A stretch of 52,658 nucleotides of DNA from Rhodospirillales bacterium 20-60-12. Lineage in GTDB: Bacteria; Pseudomonadota; Alphaproteobacteria; Acetobacterales; Acetobacteraceae. Below are positions 35,828 to 44,619 of this stretch, in pieces (within the stretch, counting starts at the first letter, position 1; every line of letters starts with the position of its first letter). The notes beneath the pieces are model-generated. The model made no database searches. It was not told where the DNA came from and was given only the letters and a program-made list of their open reading frames with translations. Made by a program: the position numbers and the translations under genes. The stretch lies in contig NCAP01000003.1 of assembly GCA_002255495.1 (NCBI GenBank), positions 1 through 52,658 on the forward strand, read 5' to 3'.

Positions 35828-36808
35828 CTAATGATCATAACAACCGGCGGAACGGGCCCGGGCGCGCACCATGGCCAGCACCATGTCGCAAACCGGCATG
35901 GGTTTCTCGACAAGCTGGCCAAGCTCGACCACGGCGCCGAGCAGCGCGTCGATTTCCATCGGCCGGCCGCGCTCCAGATCCTGTAGCATCGAGGTTTTAT
36001 GCGCGCCGACTTCAGCGGCACCGGCAATGCGCTTTTCGACCGAAATGGCGAATTTTACCCCCAAAGCTTCGGCCACTTCTTGTGCTTCCTGCATCATGCT
36101 TTGGCATATGGCCCGTAAATCGGGGCGGCTTGTCAGAATATCCAATGTCGCGCCGGTCAGCGCGGAGAGCGGGTTGAAACAGAGATTGCCCCATAATTTG
36201 ACCCAAATCTCATCACGGATTTTCGGCCGTATGGGCGCTTTCAATCCGGCTTCGATCAATTTTTGCGAAATCGCCTCAACCCGTGCGCTGCGCGTGCCAT
36301 CGGGCTCGCCAAGCGAAAACCGATCACCGTAATGATGCGCAATAATACCCGGCGCGGTCACTTCGGCGGCAGGATAGACCACACAGCCGATCGCGCATGA
36401 AGGCGGCAAAATGGCCGACAGCTTGCCGCCTGGGTCGACATTTTGCACCACCCGGTCCTTGAACGGTCCCTCCAGCCCATGGAAATACCAATAGGGTACG
36501 CCGTTGACGGCGGTGATCAGGCTCGATTGATCATCCATCATCAGTGCAATATCTGCCGCCGCCGCCGGCAGGGAATGGGCTTTCAATGTCACGATCACAT
36601 AATCCTGGCGCCCGGCCTCAGAGGCTGAACTCACACAGCGCGGACGCACATTGATCGTCTCGCCAGCGGAATGCATCGTCACCCCGTTTTCCTGCATTGC
36701 CCTCAGATGCGGGCCGCGGGCAATGAAGGTCACATCCGCACCCACCTGGGCGAGTTTCACGCCCATCATCCCGCCGATCGCGCCGGCGCCGAAAATTGCG
36801 ATTTTCAT
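35828..36808 (-). CDS. 2-dehydropantoate 2-reductase family protein (ApbA/PanE-like)
   Basis: 326 aa. The N-terminal Rossmann motif is IAIFGAGAIGGMMG; a ketopantoate-reductase type catalytic region appears in KLWGNLCFNPLSALTGA. The C-terminal helical domain carries LQDLERGRPMEIDALLGAVVELG. Such family members outside pantothenate loci often reduce other 2-keto acids. It overlaps the CoA ligase gene by 4 bp (36805-36808), so the two are coupled. Confidence 0.85.
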   Translation of the reverse strand: MKIAIFGAGAIGGMMGVKLAQVGADVTFIARGPHLRAMQENGVTMHSAGETINVRPRCVSSASEAGRQDYVIVTLKAHSLPAAAADIALMMDDQSSLITAVNGVPYWYFHGLEGPFKDRVVQNVDPGGKLSAILPPSCAIGCVVYPAAEVTAPGIIAHHYGDRFSLGEPDGTRSARVEAISQKLIEAGLKAPIRPKIRDEIWVKLWGNLCFNPLSALTGATLDILTSRPDLRAICQSMMQEAQEVAEALGVKFAISVEKRIAGAAEVGAHKTSMLQDLERGRPMEIDALLGAVVELGQLVEKPMPVCDMVLAMVRARARSAGCYDH

Positions 36809-38328
36809 GCCGAGAGGCCGAGTTTTGCCGCCAGACCGATCCGCATCAATTTGCCGGTGGCACCTTTGGGGATCTCGTCGAGAAATACGATTTTCCGTGG
36901 CACTTTGAACGAAGCGAGACGCTGGCTTGCGAAATCGCGAATCTGATGCTCCTCGACCGAAGCGCCCGCGCGCAAGACCACCGCGGCGGCGACCTCCTCG
37001 CCCAATTTGCCGTGCGGCATGGCGAATGTGAGAACTTGGGCAATATCGGGGTGGTCCATCAGCACATTATCAACCTCGAGCGGACTGACTTTCTCGCCGC
37101 CGCGATTGATGATTTCCTTGAGCCGCCCGGTCAGCCGCAAAAACCCATCAGGGTCGAGATATCCTTCGTCACCGGTGCGAAACCAGCCATTGATGAAAGC
37201 CTGCGCGTTGGCATCGGGGTTGTTCTCGTAGCCGGCTGTGACGTTGCGGCCGCGAATGACAATTTCGCCCAATTCACCAGGGGGCTGAATCTCGCCGGTC
37301 TGCGACATGATGGCAATCTCGGGTCCGGCGGCAATCCCGACCGATCCGGGAAAGCGCGGGCGGGGCGGCAGCGGATTGGCCGCCATTTGATGCGCTGCCT
37401 CGGTCATGCCGTAACTTTCAATCACCGGCACGCCGAACACGCTTTCCAAGGCGGTCATCACCTGCGGCGGCAGAGAGGCCGAGGAGGAGCGGATCAAGCG
37501 CAGCCGCCCGGCGGCGATGAGCGCGCTGTGGCGTGGTGCAAGGTCGAGCAAGGTCTGGTGCATTGTCGGCACGGCGGTAAACCAGCTTGGCCGAACTTCC
37601 TCGAAATAACTGAAGAATTTGAAAGCATTGAAGCCTGGTGTGCAGCAAACCGATGCCCCGGCACCAAGCGAGGCGAGAACGGCGGCAATTAATCCGTGGA
37701 TGTGAAAGAGCGGCATGATATTGAGGCATGTGTCATCGGCGGTGAGGTTCAGTGCCGTGCCGATATGGCTGGCCGAGGCGGTGATATTGATCTGCCGCAG
37801 CGGCACGATTTTCGGCCGCGATGTCGTGCCCGATGTATGCAGGACCAAGGCGACATCCTCGGGTTCAGCCAGGCCCGGCCGGGCCGGCGTGCCGGTTTGA
37901 TCGGAGTGGAGAACAAATTCACCAGCAAGGCTGCCGGGGATGAGTTCGACAATGGGAATCCCCCGCCCGGCGGCCACCGCGCGGGCCGGGCTTTCCATAC
38001 CCTGGAGGATGATCAGCGCGCTTGCATTCAAATCGCTGAGATAGAACTCAAATTCATCAGCCTTATAGGCCGGATTGAGCGGGGCGGTGGTGGCGCAGCA
38101 TGCGGCGGTGACGAACAAGGCGGCCATTTCCGGCCCGTTGGGCAAAACCATCGCCACGCGGTCACCCCGGCCAATGCCCATGGCGTTCAATGAAGCCATC
38201 GTCCGCGCCGCCAGCGCGCGCAGCTCCCCATAGGTGAGGGCAGGGCGGCCCGGTGCGGCAATGGCAGGCGCATCCTGGTGGCCGGCCGCCAGCAGGCGGG
38301 CCATGGTATCGGCGTGATATGCGGTCAT
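36805..38328 (-). CDS. Acyl-CoA synthetase, oxalyl-CoA-synthetase-like
   Basis: 507 aa AMP-forming ligase. The AMP-binding loop is LHTSGTTSRPK; further ESYGMTEAAHQMAANPLP, GELGEIVIRGRNVTAGYE, FRTGDEGYLDPDGFLRLTGRLKEIINRGGEKVSP and the C-terminal Lys in PKGATGKLMR. The motif around LIRSSSASLPPQV and EAAHQMAANPLPP matches the oxalyl-CoA synthetase (Pcs60/AAE3) group best, as far as memory allows. It activates a carboxylic acid, perhaps a 2-oxo or dicarboxylic acid. Coupled to the PanE-like gene. Confidence 0.83.
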   Translation of the reverse strand: MTAYHADTMARLLAAGHQDAPAIAAPGRPALTYGELRALAARTMASLNAMGIGRGDRVAMVLPNGPEMAALFVTAACCATTAPLNPAYKADEFEFYLSDLNASALIILQGMESPARAVAAGRGIPIVELIPGSLAGEFVLHSDQTGTPARPGLAEPEDVALVLHTSGTTSRPKIVPLRQINITASASHIGTALNLTADDTCLNIMPLFHIHGLIAAVLASLGAGASVCCTPGFNAFKFFSYFEEVRPSWFTAVPTMHQTLLDLAPRHSALIAAGRLRLIRSSSASLPPQVMTALESVFGVPVIESYGMTEAAHQMAANPLPPRPRFPGSVGIAAGPEIAIMSQTGEIQPPGELGEIVIRGRNVTAGYENNPDANAQAFINGWFRTGDEGYLDPDGFLRLTGRLKEIINRGGEKVSPLEVDNVLMDHPDIAQVLTFAMPHGKLGEEVAAAVVLRAGASVEEHQIRDFASQRLASFKVPRKIVFLDEIPKGATGKLMRIGLAAKLGLSA

Positions 38329-38391
38329 CGGGTCCTCACTTAAGGGCGGGTTTGCGCCGCGTCATTCATGCACAGCCCATAGACGAGCCGG

Positions 38392-40722
38392 TCAAGCCGG
38401 TGAAGACGGCGCTTGCTGGATTGCGCTCCAAATGCGGAACGAGGTGCAGGGCAAAGGCGGCAAAATGGCGCCGATCTGCTGCAGGGCATCGGCAATCGCA
38501 TTGGTGGCGGCTGCCAGAGCGCCGGTCGTGCCGGCTTCGCCCAATCCTTTCGCCCCGAGCCGATTATTCGGCGATGATGTGGGCCGCTCGGCGGCCTGGA
38601 AAAACGGCACATCGGCGGCGCGCGGCATGGCATAATCCATGAAGCTTCCGGTCATCGGCTGGCCGGATTCGTCATATTGCATCGCCTCGCTGAACACTTC
38701 GCCCAACCCCTGGACAATCCCGCCATGGATCTGCCCGGCGGCGGCGATTTCGTTAATGATCGTCCCGGAATCATCGACCGCGAGATAGCGCACCAAGGTG
38801 GCCACCCCGGTCGCGCGGTCAATTTCCACTTCCGCCACATGGCAGCCGGAGGGAAAGCTCGAAGAGACCGGGGCGGCACCCAGTGCCGAGACCGGTTGTT
38901 CAGCCATCGCGATCGCTTCGGCAATGCTCATCACCATGCTGCCGTCCGCGCGTTCGATCACGCCCTGGCCGACCCGTAATTCATCCGCCGGCGCGTTCGC
39001 CCGCAGCCCGGCGAACCCCAGCAATATCTGGCGCAATTTGTCCCCCGCATCGGCGATTGCGCTGCCCGCGCTCATCGTCGAACGCGACCCGATCGATCCC
39101 GCGCCGGCCAGACGTGAATGCGCGGGGCTTGCCACAAGCGTTACATCCGCCGGATCGATCCCGATCAGGGGGGCCAGGATATAGGCGTATGTTTCGGCCT
39201 GGCTTTGCCCGCTGCCGCCGGTCACGGTCTCGATGCGCGCCTGCACCTGCCCCGCTTGCTGTGTCAGGACCACCAGCGCCTCATCACGCTCGGCGGCGCC
39301 GCCGCCGGCGATTTCAGTGAACAAGGCGGCACCGCAGCCGAGCAATACACCACGCGCTGCGGCCTCCCGCCGGCGCGCGGTCCGCTCATCCCAGCCGGAT
39401 AATTCCCGCGCCGTGGCAATCAAGGTCTGGTAATTGCCGCTATCGTAAGTGACCCCGAGCGCTGTCCGATAGGGGAAGGCGGAAGCCGGCACCGCATTGC
39501 GCGCGCGCAGTTCGAGCGGATCAATCCCCAGCTCGGCGGCGGCACAATCGACCAATCTTTCGATCAACAGGGCGGTGTCGGGCCGGCCGGCGCCGCGATA
39601 GGGGCCGATCGGCCCGATATTGGTGAAAAACTGCCTGAACCGCGCGCTGATGGCGGGAATATCATAGGTGCCGCCGGCCGTTTGCAGCGGGTTATGGACA
39701 TTAACGAACGCGCCGACGGTTGTGACATACGCGCCCAGATCGGTGTCATAAGCGATGTCCAGAGCCGTGAACCGGCCTTGCGCGTCCAACGCGAGCCGCC
39801 CGGCCAGCCGCGTGCTGCGGCCATGATAATCGGTGAGGAACGCCTCGCTGCGGCTGGCAATCCAGCGAACCGGCCGCCCGGTCAGCCGGGCTGCCAGCAA
39901 CAGGGCGGCATGTTCGGGATAGGCCGGGCTGCGCGCGCCGAAGCCGCCACCGACATCGGGCAGCTCGATCAGGATGGCTTCCGGTGCGACATTCAAAATC
40001 GCCGCCAGATCGAGCCGGATTTCGTTGATGCCCTGATGCGGCGTGGTCAAATGATAGGTCTGGTCAGTTGCGTCATAAGCGGCGATCACCCCGCCCGGCT
40101 CCATGGTGGTGGGGGCCAGACGCGGCAAATCGAACTGGGTGGAGACGATCCGCGCGGCGGAGGCAAAAGCCGCCTGCACTTTCGCGGCATGACCCGCCTC
40201 ATGTGCAAACGCCAGATTTCCAGGCGCCTGCTCATGAATTTGCAATGCCGGATCATCGTGCCTTGCATCCAGCCCGATCGCGGCCGGCAGATCCTCATAT
40301 TCAATATCGATCGCCTCGGCGGCATCCATCGCCGCGGCCTGGCTGGTCGCAATCACACACGCCACCGGCTCGCCGACAAAACGCACCCGCTTTGTTGCCA
40401 GAACCGGGCGATGCGGCACGACCAAGGGCCGCTTGCCGGTCGTGCCGTAGCGCATCAAGCCTCGGAAATTGCCGAATCCCGCCGCGGTGCACTCCTCGCC
40501 GGTGATAATCGCCACCACGCCCGGCATCGCGCGCGCCTGATCGAGATCAATCCGGCGGATTTCCGCATGAGCGTGCGGCGCGCGCAAAAATGCAGCGTTT
40601 AGGTGATCCGCTGCGGCAATGTCGCCGACATAACGGCCCGCGCCCGTGACCCAACGTGTCCGATCCCGCCCCGATTGGGTCTGCCGGTTAGATTGCCGCG
40701 TTACAGTGTCCATGTCAGCCAA
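38392..40722 (-). CDS. Molybdenum hydroxylase large subunit (CoxL/XdhB-like), orphan
   Basis: 776 aa of the xanthine dehydrogenase/CO dehydrogenase large-subunit family. The molybdopterin domain motifs are LPDVGGGFGAR, GPYRGAGRPD and the active-site Glu in KGLGEAGTTGA. CO dehydrogenase would have an AYRCSF active-site Cys, which is absent here, so it is an aldehyde or heterocycle hydroxylase type. The FAD and 2Fe-2S subunits that normally flank such a gene are not in the window. The TTG at 40722 overlaps the end of the MFS gene; ATG at 40713 is possible. No signal peptide. Confidence 0.88.
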   Translation of the reverse strand: MADMDTVTRQSNRQTQSGRDRTRWVTGAGRYVGDIAAADHLNAAFLRAPHAHAEIRRIDLDQARAMPGVVAIITGEECTAAGFGNFRGLMRYGTTGKRPLVVPHRPVLATKRVRFVGEPVACVIATSQAAAMDAAEAIDIEYEDLPAAIGLDARHDDPALQIHEQAPGNLAFAHEAGHAAKVQAAFASAARIVSTQFDLPRLAPTTMEPGGVIAAYDATDQTYHLTTPHQGINEIRLDLAAILNVAPEAILIELPDVGGGFGARSPAYPEHAALLLAARLTGRPVRWIASRSEAFLTDYHGRSTRLAGRLALDAQGRFTALDIAYDTDLGAYVTTVGAFVNVHNPLQTAGGTYDIPAISARFRQFFTNIGPIGPYRGAGRPDTALLIERLVDCAAAELGIDPLELRARNAVPASAFPYRTALGVTYDSGNYQTLIATARELSGWDERTARRREAAARGVLLGCGAALFTEIAGGGAAERDEALVVLTQQAGQVQARIETVTGGSGQSQAETYAYILAPLIGIDPADVTLVASPAHSRLAGAGSIGSRSTMSAGSAIADAGDKLRQILLGFAGLRANAPADELRVGQGVIERADGSMVMSIAEAIAMAEQPVSALGAAPVSSSFPSGCHVAEVEIDRATGVATLVRYLAVDDSGTIINEIAAAGQIHGGIVQGLGEVFSEAMQYDESGQPMTGSFMDYAMPRAADVPFFQAAERPTSSPNNRLGAKGLGEAGTTGALAAATNAIADALQQIGAILPPLPCTSFRIWSAIQQAPSSPA

Positions 40723-42049
40723 TAGCCTCCAACCTGCGCTGGTTTGTTTCTACACCCAACGTCAACACAGCCACGATCAACGCGACCAACAAACCGATCA
40801 TCAGGGCCAGCACGCCGGTCACCCCATCGATCTTGAAGAGATGGATCACCATGAAAGGTGTCAAGATCGTGGCCCCCCGGCCGAACATGTTGCAAATGCC
40901 CGCTGCCCGCAGACGGATTTCGGTGGGGAATAATTCGGGGATGTAAATTGCGAACAGCATGGCCACCAGAACATAAATCGGCACGGTCAGCGCAAAGCCG
41001 ATGACCGGCAGGAACGCCGCTTCCCGCACGAAGGGGTATATCGCGCCGAACAGGATCGCGAATAAAGCGGCAATGACGATGGTCGGCTTGCGGCCCCAGC
41101 GGTCCGCACCGATTGCCCCGATCGCCGAGCCGACAGGTGCGCCGAGCGCCATCACCACCGCATAGCCAAAGCTCTGCGCCACGCTTAATCCTTGCTTGAC
41201 CATGAAGGTCGGCAGCCAGGTGATGAAGCCATAAATCAACGTGTTGATGACGATCAGGGCAATACAGCCGAGCAACAACCGGCCGATCAGCGGCGCCTTG
41301 AACAGGGCCGCGAAATTCTGTGCGATGATTGGTGCAACCGGAACCGGTTCAGGCAATGACCCGCCGGCGCTCACTTCGGTCTCGATCTGCTGCAGCAAGG
41401 CATCGGCCTCGGCATCGCGGCCGACCGATTCCAGCCAGCGTGGTGATTCGGGCAGCGATTTACGCAGCCGCCAGACGAACAAAGCGCCGATACCGCCGAG
41501 CACGAACATGATGCGCCAGCCGAAATGCGGCACCAAGGCATAGCCGAGCAAGGCCGATACCGGCAGGCCGGTCACCACGATGACCGCCATCATGCCGAGC
41601 CACCGGCCGCGGGCCGCCGGGGGGATGAATTCGGTCAAGGTCGAATAGCCGACGACATTTTCCGCCCCGAGCCCGAAGCCCATGACAAAGCGCAGCGCAA
41701 TCAAGATCCCCATCCCCGGCGCAAAGGCGGCGGCCAGCGAGGCCAGGCCGAAAATCGCCAGATTGGCCTGATAGGTAAAGCGCCGGCCAAACCGGTCGCC
41801 GAGAAATCCGGTGACGATCGAGCCCAGCATCATGCCGACAAAGGTTGCTGATACGAAAGCAGCTGCCTCGCCCAGCGTGGCGAAGCCGCTGCGGATTGTC
41901 GCCCCCAGAACGGTCGCCGCGATATAAATGTCGAACCCGTCGAAAAACATACCGACGCCGATCAGCATCATCACTTTGCGATGGAACGCGCCGATCGGCA
42001 GCCGGTCGAGCCGGGCGCCAGCCGATATTGAGTGTGTGTTTTGAAGCAT
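40715..42049 (-). CDS. MFS transporter (organic acid/sugar symporter type)
   Basis: 444 aa with 12 predicted membrane segments. The motif after segment 2 reads GFLGDRFGRRFTYQ, and the second-half equivalent GADRWGRKPT. RFVMGFGLGAENVVG and LPESPRWLE fit the metabolite:H+ symporter group (AAHS/sugar porters). It probably imports the substrate for the adjacent hydroxylase and ligase. Its ribosome-binding site is a run of 11 G (see 42055-42065). It overlaps the hydroxylase gene by 8 bp. Confidence 0.9.
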   Translation of the reverse strand: MLQNTHSISAGARLDRLPIGAFHRKVMMLIGVGMFFDGFDIYIAATVLGATIRSGFATLGEAAAFVSATFVGMMLGSIVTGFLGDRFGRRFTYQANLAIFGLASLAAAFAPGMGILIALRFVMGFGLGAENVVGYSTLTEFIPPAARGRWLGMMAVIVVTGLPVSALLGYALVPHFGWRIMFVLGGIGALFVWRLRKSLPESPRWLESVGRDAEADALLQQIETEVSAGGSLPEPVPVAPIIAQNFAALFKAPLIGRLLLGCIALIVINTLIYGFITWLPTFMVKQGLSVAQSFGYAVVMALGAPVGSAIGAIGADRWGRKPTIVIAALFAILFGAIYPFVREAAFLPVIGFALTVPIYVLVAMLFAIYIPELFPTEIRLRAAGICNMFGRGATILTPFMVIHLFKIDGVTGVLALMIGLLVALIVAVLTLGVETNQRRLEAIG

Positions 42050-42054
42050 TGTTT

Positions 42055-42065
42055 CCCCCCCCCCC
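42055..42065 (-). promoter_or_regulatory. Eleven-G tract as ribosome-binding site of the MFS gene
   Basis: On the minus strand an uninterrupted G11 stands 5 nt before the ATG (AAACA spacer) and is the only Shine-Dalgarno-like sequence. A homopolymer this long is prone to slippage, which would change spacing to the start codon. Confidence 0.8.
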
Positions 42066-42108
42066 GTTTATTGTGTTTTGCGGCGGCTTATGCCGCCCTG
42101 AATTGACC

Positions 42109-42750
42109 TTATTCGGTAATCACCGCCTGGCGGCGCAACGCGCCGAGCACGCGCGCCTCGGCTTCGTCGATATGCGCGCGCAAATGCCGCGCTGCCGCTC
42201 GCCCGTCGCCGCTTTTGATCGCCTCGATGATGGCCCCATGTTCCTCCACCAGCCGGTCCGGCCGGCGCCCTTCGATCTGCCCCAGGCTGACCCGCACCAG
42301 ACGGTCGGATTGTTCGATGCAGTCAATGCAGGCCGCGGCCAGGCGTTTGTTGCTGGCGCTGGCGGCAATCGCACAATGAAAGCGCCGGTTGTAGTCAATA
42401 AAATCGCTGCCTTGCTGGTATGAAACGGCGGCATCGAGGGCGCCGGCGATTTCGTCCTTGCGGCTTGCCGCGTCGCGTGCGGCTTCGGGTTCGAGCAGCC
42501 GGCGCAATTGAAACAAATCGGCCGCATCACGCAGAGAAATCGGCGCCACCCTGTAGGATTGCCGGGGCACGATGCGCACCAGCCCATCGGCCTCGAGACG
42601 CAGCAAGGCATCGCGCACCGGCGAGCGGCTCACCTGATAGCGTTCGGCCAGATCGGGTTCGCGCAATTCCGCCCCGGGCGGCAGGCGGCAGGCAATGATG
42701 TCGGTCTTCAAGGCCTCGTAAACGGAAATCCGCATAAGCATGGTCATCAC
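42109..42750 (-). CDS. GntR family regulator, FCD/FadR type
   Basis: 213 aa with an N-terminal winged HTH (YEALKTDIIACRLPPGAELREPDLAERYQVSRSPVRDALLRLEADGLV) and a helical FCD effector domain with the metal-binding Asp/His pattern (FIDYNRRFHCAIA, LVEEHGAIIEAI, LRAHIDEAEARVL). It is divergent from the hydrolase-fold gene at 42885 and lies upstream of the MFS operon. Two TGTGATATAT-type sites in the 130-bp spacer are its likely operators. Several in-frame ATGs (42750, 42744, 42735) are possible starts. Confidence 0.9.
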   Translation of the reverse strand: MMTMLMRISVYEALKTDIIACRLPPGAELREPDLAERYQVSRSPVRDALLRLEADGLVRIVPRQSYRVAPISLRDAADLFQLRRLLEPEAARDAASRKDEIAGALDAAVSYQQGSDFIDYNRRFHCAIAASASNKRLAAACIDCIEQSDRLVRVSLGQIEGRRPDRLVEEHGAIIEAIKSGDGRAAARHLRAHIDEAEARVLGALRRQAVITE

Positions 42751-42764
42751 CCTTCAGCCTTATC

Positions 42765-42776
42765 GTGATATATCAC
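42765..42776. promoter_or_regulatory. GntR operator candidate 1
   Basis: GTGATATATCAC, a perfect 12-bp palindrome, directly upstream of the GntR gene. FadR/FCD regulators bind short palindromes of this kind. Confidence 0.6.
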
Positions 42777-42850
42777 AAGTGCGAATGCAAGTGGGATTTT
42801 CATTGGACCTCCAGCTTGAATGAAGGTCATTTTTCGTAGAAATGGAGGTT

Positions 42851-42864
42851 TGTGATATATTTCG
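42851..42864. promoter_or_regulatory. GntR operator candidate 2
   Basis: TGTGATATATTTCG shares the left half TTGTGATATAT with site 1 read on the opposite strand, but the right half is degenerate. It sits 20-35 bp before the hydrolase-fold gene start. Confidence 0.5.
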
Positions 42865-42884
42865 ATGTGAGAGGGAGCGTCCAA

Positions 42885-43661
42885 ATGGAGCAATTATTGG
42901 CAGATGGCCAGGTCCGCGCGCGCCGCTTTGGGGCCGGAGCGCCGGTGGTTTTGCTGCATTCCTTGCTGGCCGATTCGACCAGTTGGCATGTTTTGGTGCC
43001 GCATTTGACCGGCCACGCACAGGTCACCGTGATCGATCTTCCCGGATTTTGCGGTCTGCCCGCGGTCACCGGCGGGCTTGCCGCTTTGTCAGCCGTGCTG
43101 TGCCGCGCTCTGGCCGAATTGGCATTGCCGAGCGCGCCCATGCTCGTTGGCAATGGTTTTGGCAGCTTTCTGGCTTTGCGCATCGCTCTGGATCAGCCCG
43201 AACATGTGGACCGGTTGGCCCTGCTCGGCTGCGGCACAAAATTCTCCGACCCTGGGCGGGCCGCTTTCGCCGCGATGCGCGAGGCGGCAACCACGCGCGG
43301 GCTCGCGGCCATCGCCGATAGCGCGATGGCCCGACTGTTCGGCGCCGCATTCCGCGCCGATCATCAGGCGTTGGTCGATGCACGGCGCGCGGCCTTTTTG
43401 CGCACCGACCCCGCGATGTTTACGGCCGCTTGCCGGGCATTGGAGACGCTGGATCTCGATGCTGATATCACGCGCTTGGCCTGCAAAATGCTGCTGCTGG
43501 TCGGCTCGGAAGATCAGGCAACCCCGCCTTCGATGGCCGAGGCGTTGGCGGCGCAGTGTCCTGCAGCGCGCCTTGTCATTCTGCAAGGTCTCGCTCATGT
43601 GCCGCAATTGCAGGATCCGGCGTTGATCGGCGAATATCTCGTCTCGTTCATGGCGGCCTGA
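42885..43661 (+). CDS. Alpha/beta-hydrolase-fold protein without the nucleophile serine
   Basis: 258 aa, similar in layout to 3-oxoadipate enol-lactonases. VVLLHSLLADSTSWHVLVPHL carries the oxyanion region, and the acid and His of the triad are plausible in LVGSEDQATPP and GLAHVPQLQDP. The nucleophile elbow reads VGNGFGSF, so G-x-S-x-G has Gly in place of Ser (codon GGT at 43154-43156). Either it is catalytically different or it is a non-enzymatic member. ATG at 42885 with GGGAG 8 nt upstream is preferred over GTG 42852, which lies in the candidate operator. Confidence 0.82.
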   Translation: MEQLLADGQVRARRFGAGAPVVLLHSLLADSTSWHVLVPHLTGHAQVTVIDLPGFCGLPAVTGGLAALSAVLCRALAELALPSAPMLVGNGFGSFLALRIALDQPEHVDRLALLGCGTKFSDPGRAAFAAMREAATTRGLAAIADSAMARLFGAAFRADHQALVDARRAAFLRTDPAMFTAACRALETLDLDADITRLACKMLLLVGSEDQATPPSMAEALAAQCPAARLVILQGLAHVPQLQDPALIGEYLVSFMAA

Positions 43662-43746
43662 TCATCCCGCCCGGCGCGCGCGGCAAATTGTAACCACCCG
43701 GCTGCATCGCCATATACAAGATGCAAATAAACGGTCGGAGATGTCC

Positions 43747-44568
43747 ATGGACGTGATCGATTTCAGCCGCAGTAATGCCTGTGCGGGCCTCTCACCCGCC
43801 GATCGCGCCGTGCTGGGCGAGGCGGCGGTCAAATTGCTCGACGCGCGCAACGTGATTGTCAGAATCGCCGAATCGCTCGGTGACCTGACGAGCAAAATGG
43901 GCGGCGGTGCGGCGCAGTTTCTGGATGATAAATTCGGCATCGACGTTGCCGGCAAAATCCAGGAAGTCACGCAGACCCTGCTGAGTCATTTCATGACCGG
44001 CGCACTGACCGGCATGGATGCCGAGGGTGCGGGCGATCGCTGGGGTTGGCTGCATAAATCCATCGTCATGCTCAGCGGCGCGACCAGCGGTTTTGTCGGT
44101 CTGCCGGGTCTGCTGTGGGATCTGCCGATCACCACCGGCAATATATTACGCTCGGTTGCCGATATTTCGCGCGCTTACCCGGGCGAGAATATCGATAGTG
44201 AGGATACGCGGCGCGCCTGCATCGAAATTTTCGCCATGGGCAGCCCGCTCGCCGATGATGATGAAGCCGATATCGGCTATTGGGCGGCGCGCGCGAGCCT
44301 GAGCCATGCGAGCGTTGAATTTTTCATCAAAACCGCCGCTGCCCGGTTTGGCGTGGTGATTTCAGAGAAAATCCTTGCCCAGGCGATACCGGTCGCCGGC
44401 GCCGCCGCAGGGGCGGCGCTGAATTATGCCTTCATGGATTATTATCAGGAGATGGCGCGGATTCATTTCATGATCCGCGGTGTCGAACGGCGCACCCCGG
44501 ACCCGAGTTGCGTGCGCCCGTGTTTTGGCGAAATCGTCGGCGCGCTGCGACAACAGCGCGCCCGCTGA
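43747..44568 (+). CDS. EcsC family protein
   Basis: 273 aa. The EcsC-like core is seen in GLPGLLWDLPITTGNILRSVADISRAYPGE, EIFAMGSPLADDD and IPVAGAAAGAALNYAFM. The glycine- and alanine-rich stretches suggest membrane association. The molecular role of the family is unknown. ATG at 43747 is favoured over 43741 because GGAG is then 6 nt upstream. It stands alone. Confidence 0.85.
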   Translation: MDVIDFSRSNACAGLSPADRAVLGEAAVKLLDARNVIVRIAESLGDLTSKMGGGAAQFLDDKFGIDVAGKIQEVTQTLLSHFMTGALTGMDAEGAGDRWGWLHKSIVMLSGATSGFVGLPGLLWDLPITTGNILRSVADISRAYPGENIDSEDTRRACIEIFAMGSPLADDDEADIGYWAARASLSHASVEFFIKTAAARFGVVISEKILAQAIPVAGAAAGAALNYAFMDYYQEMARIHFMIRGVERRTPDPSCVRPCFGEIVGALRQQRAR

Positions 44569-44619
44569 GGCAGGGTCAAGCGGCCGGACGAGCCTTGTTG
44601 ACGCCAATCACTGTTGTGT

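Noticed and set aside
36796-37692. Long plus-strand frame opposite the CoA ligase gene
   Set aside because: Antisense shadow of a gene with clear AMP-ligase motifs.
39682-40602. Long plus-strand frame opposite the Mo-hydroxylase gene
   Set aside because: Antisense shadow; no domain recognised.
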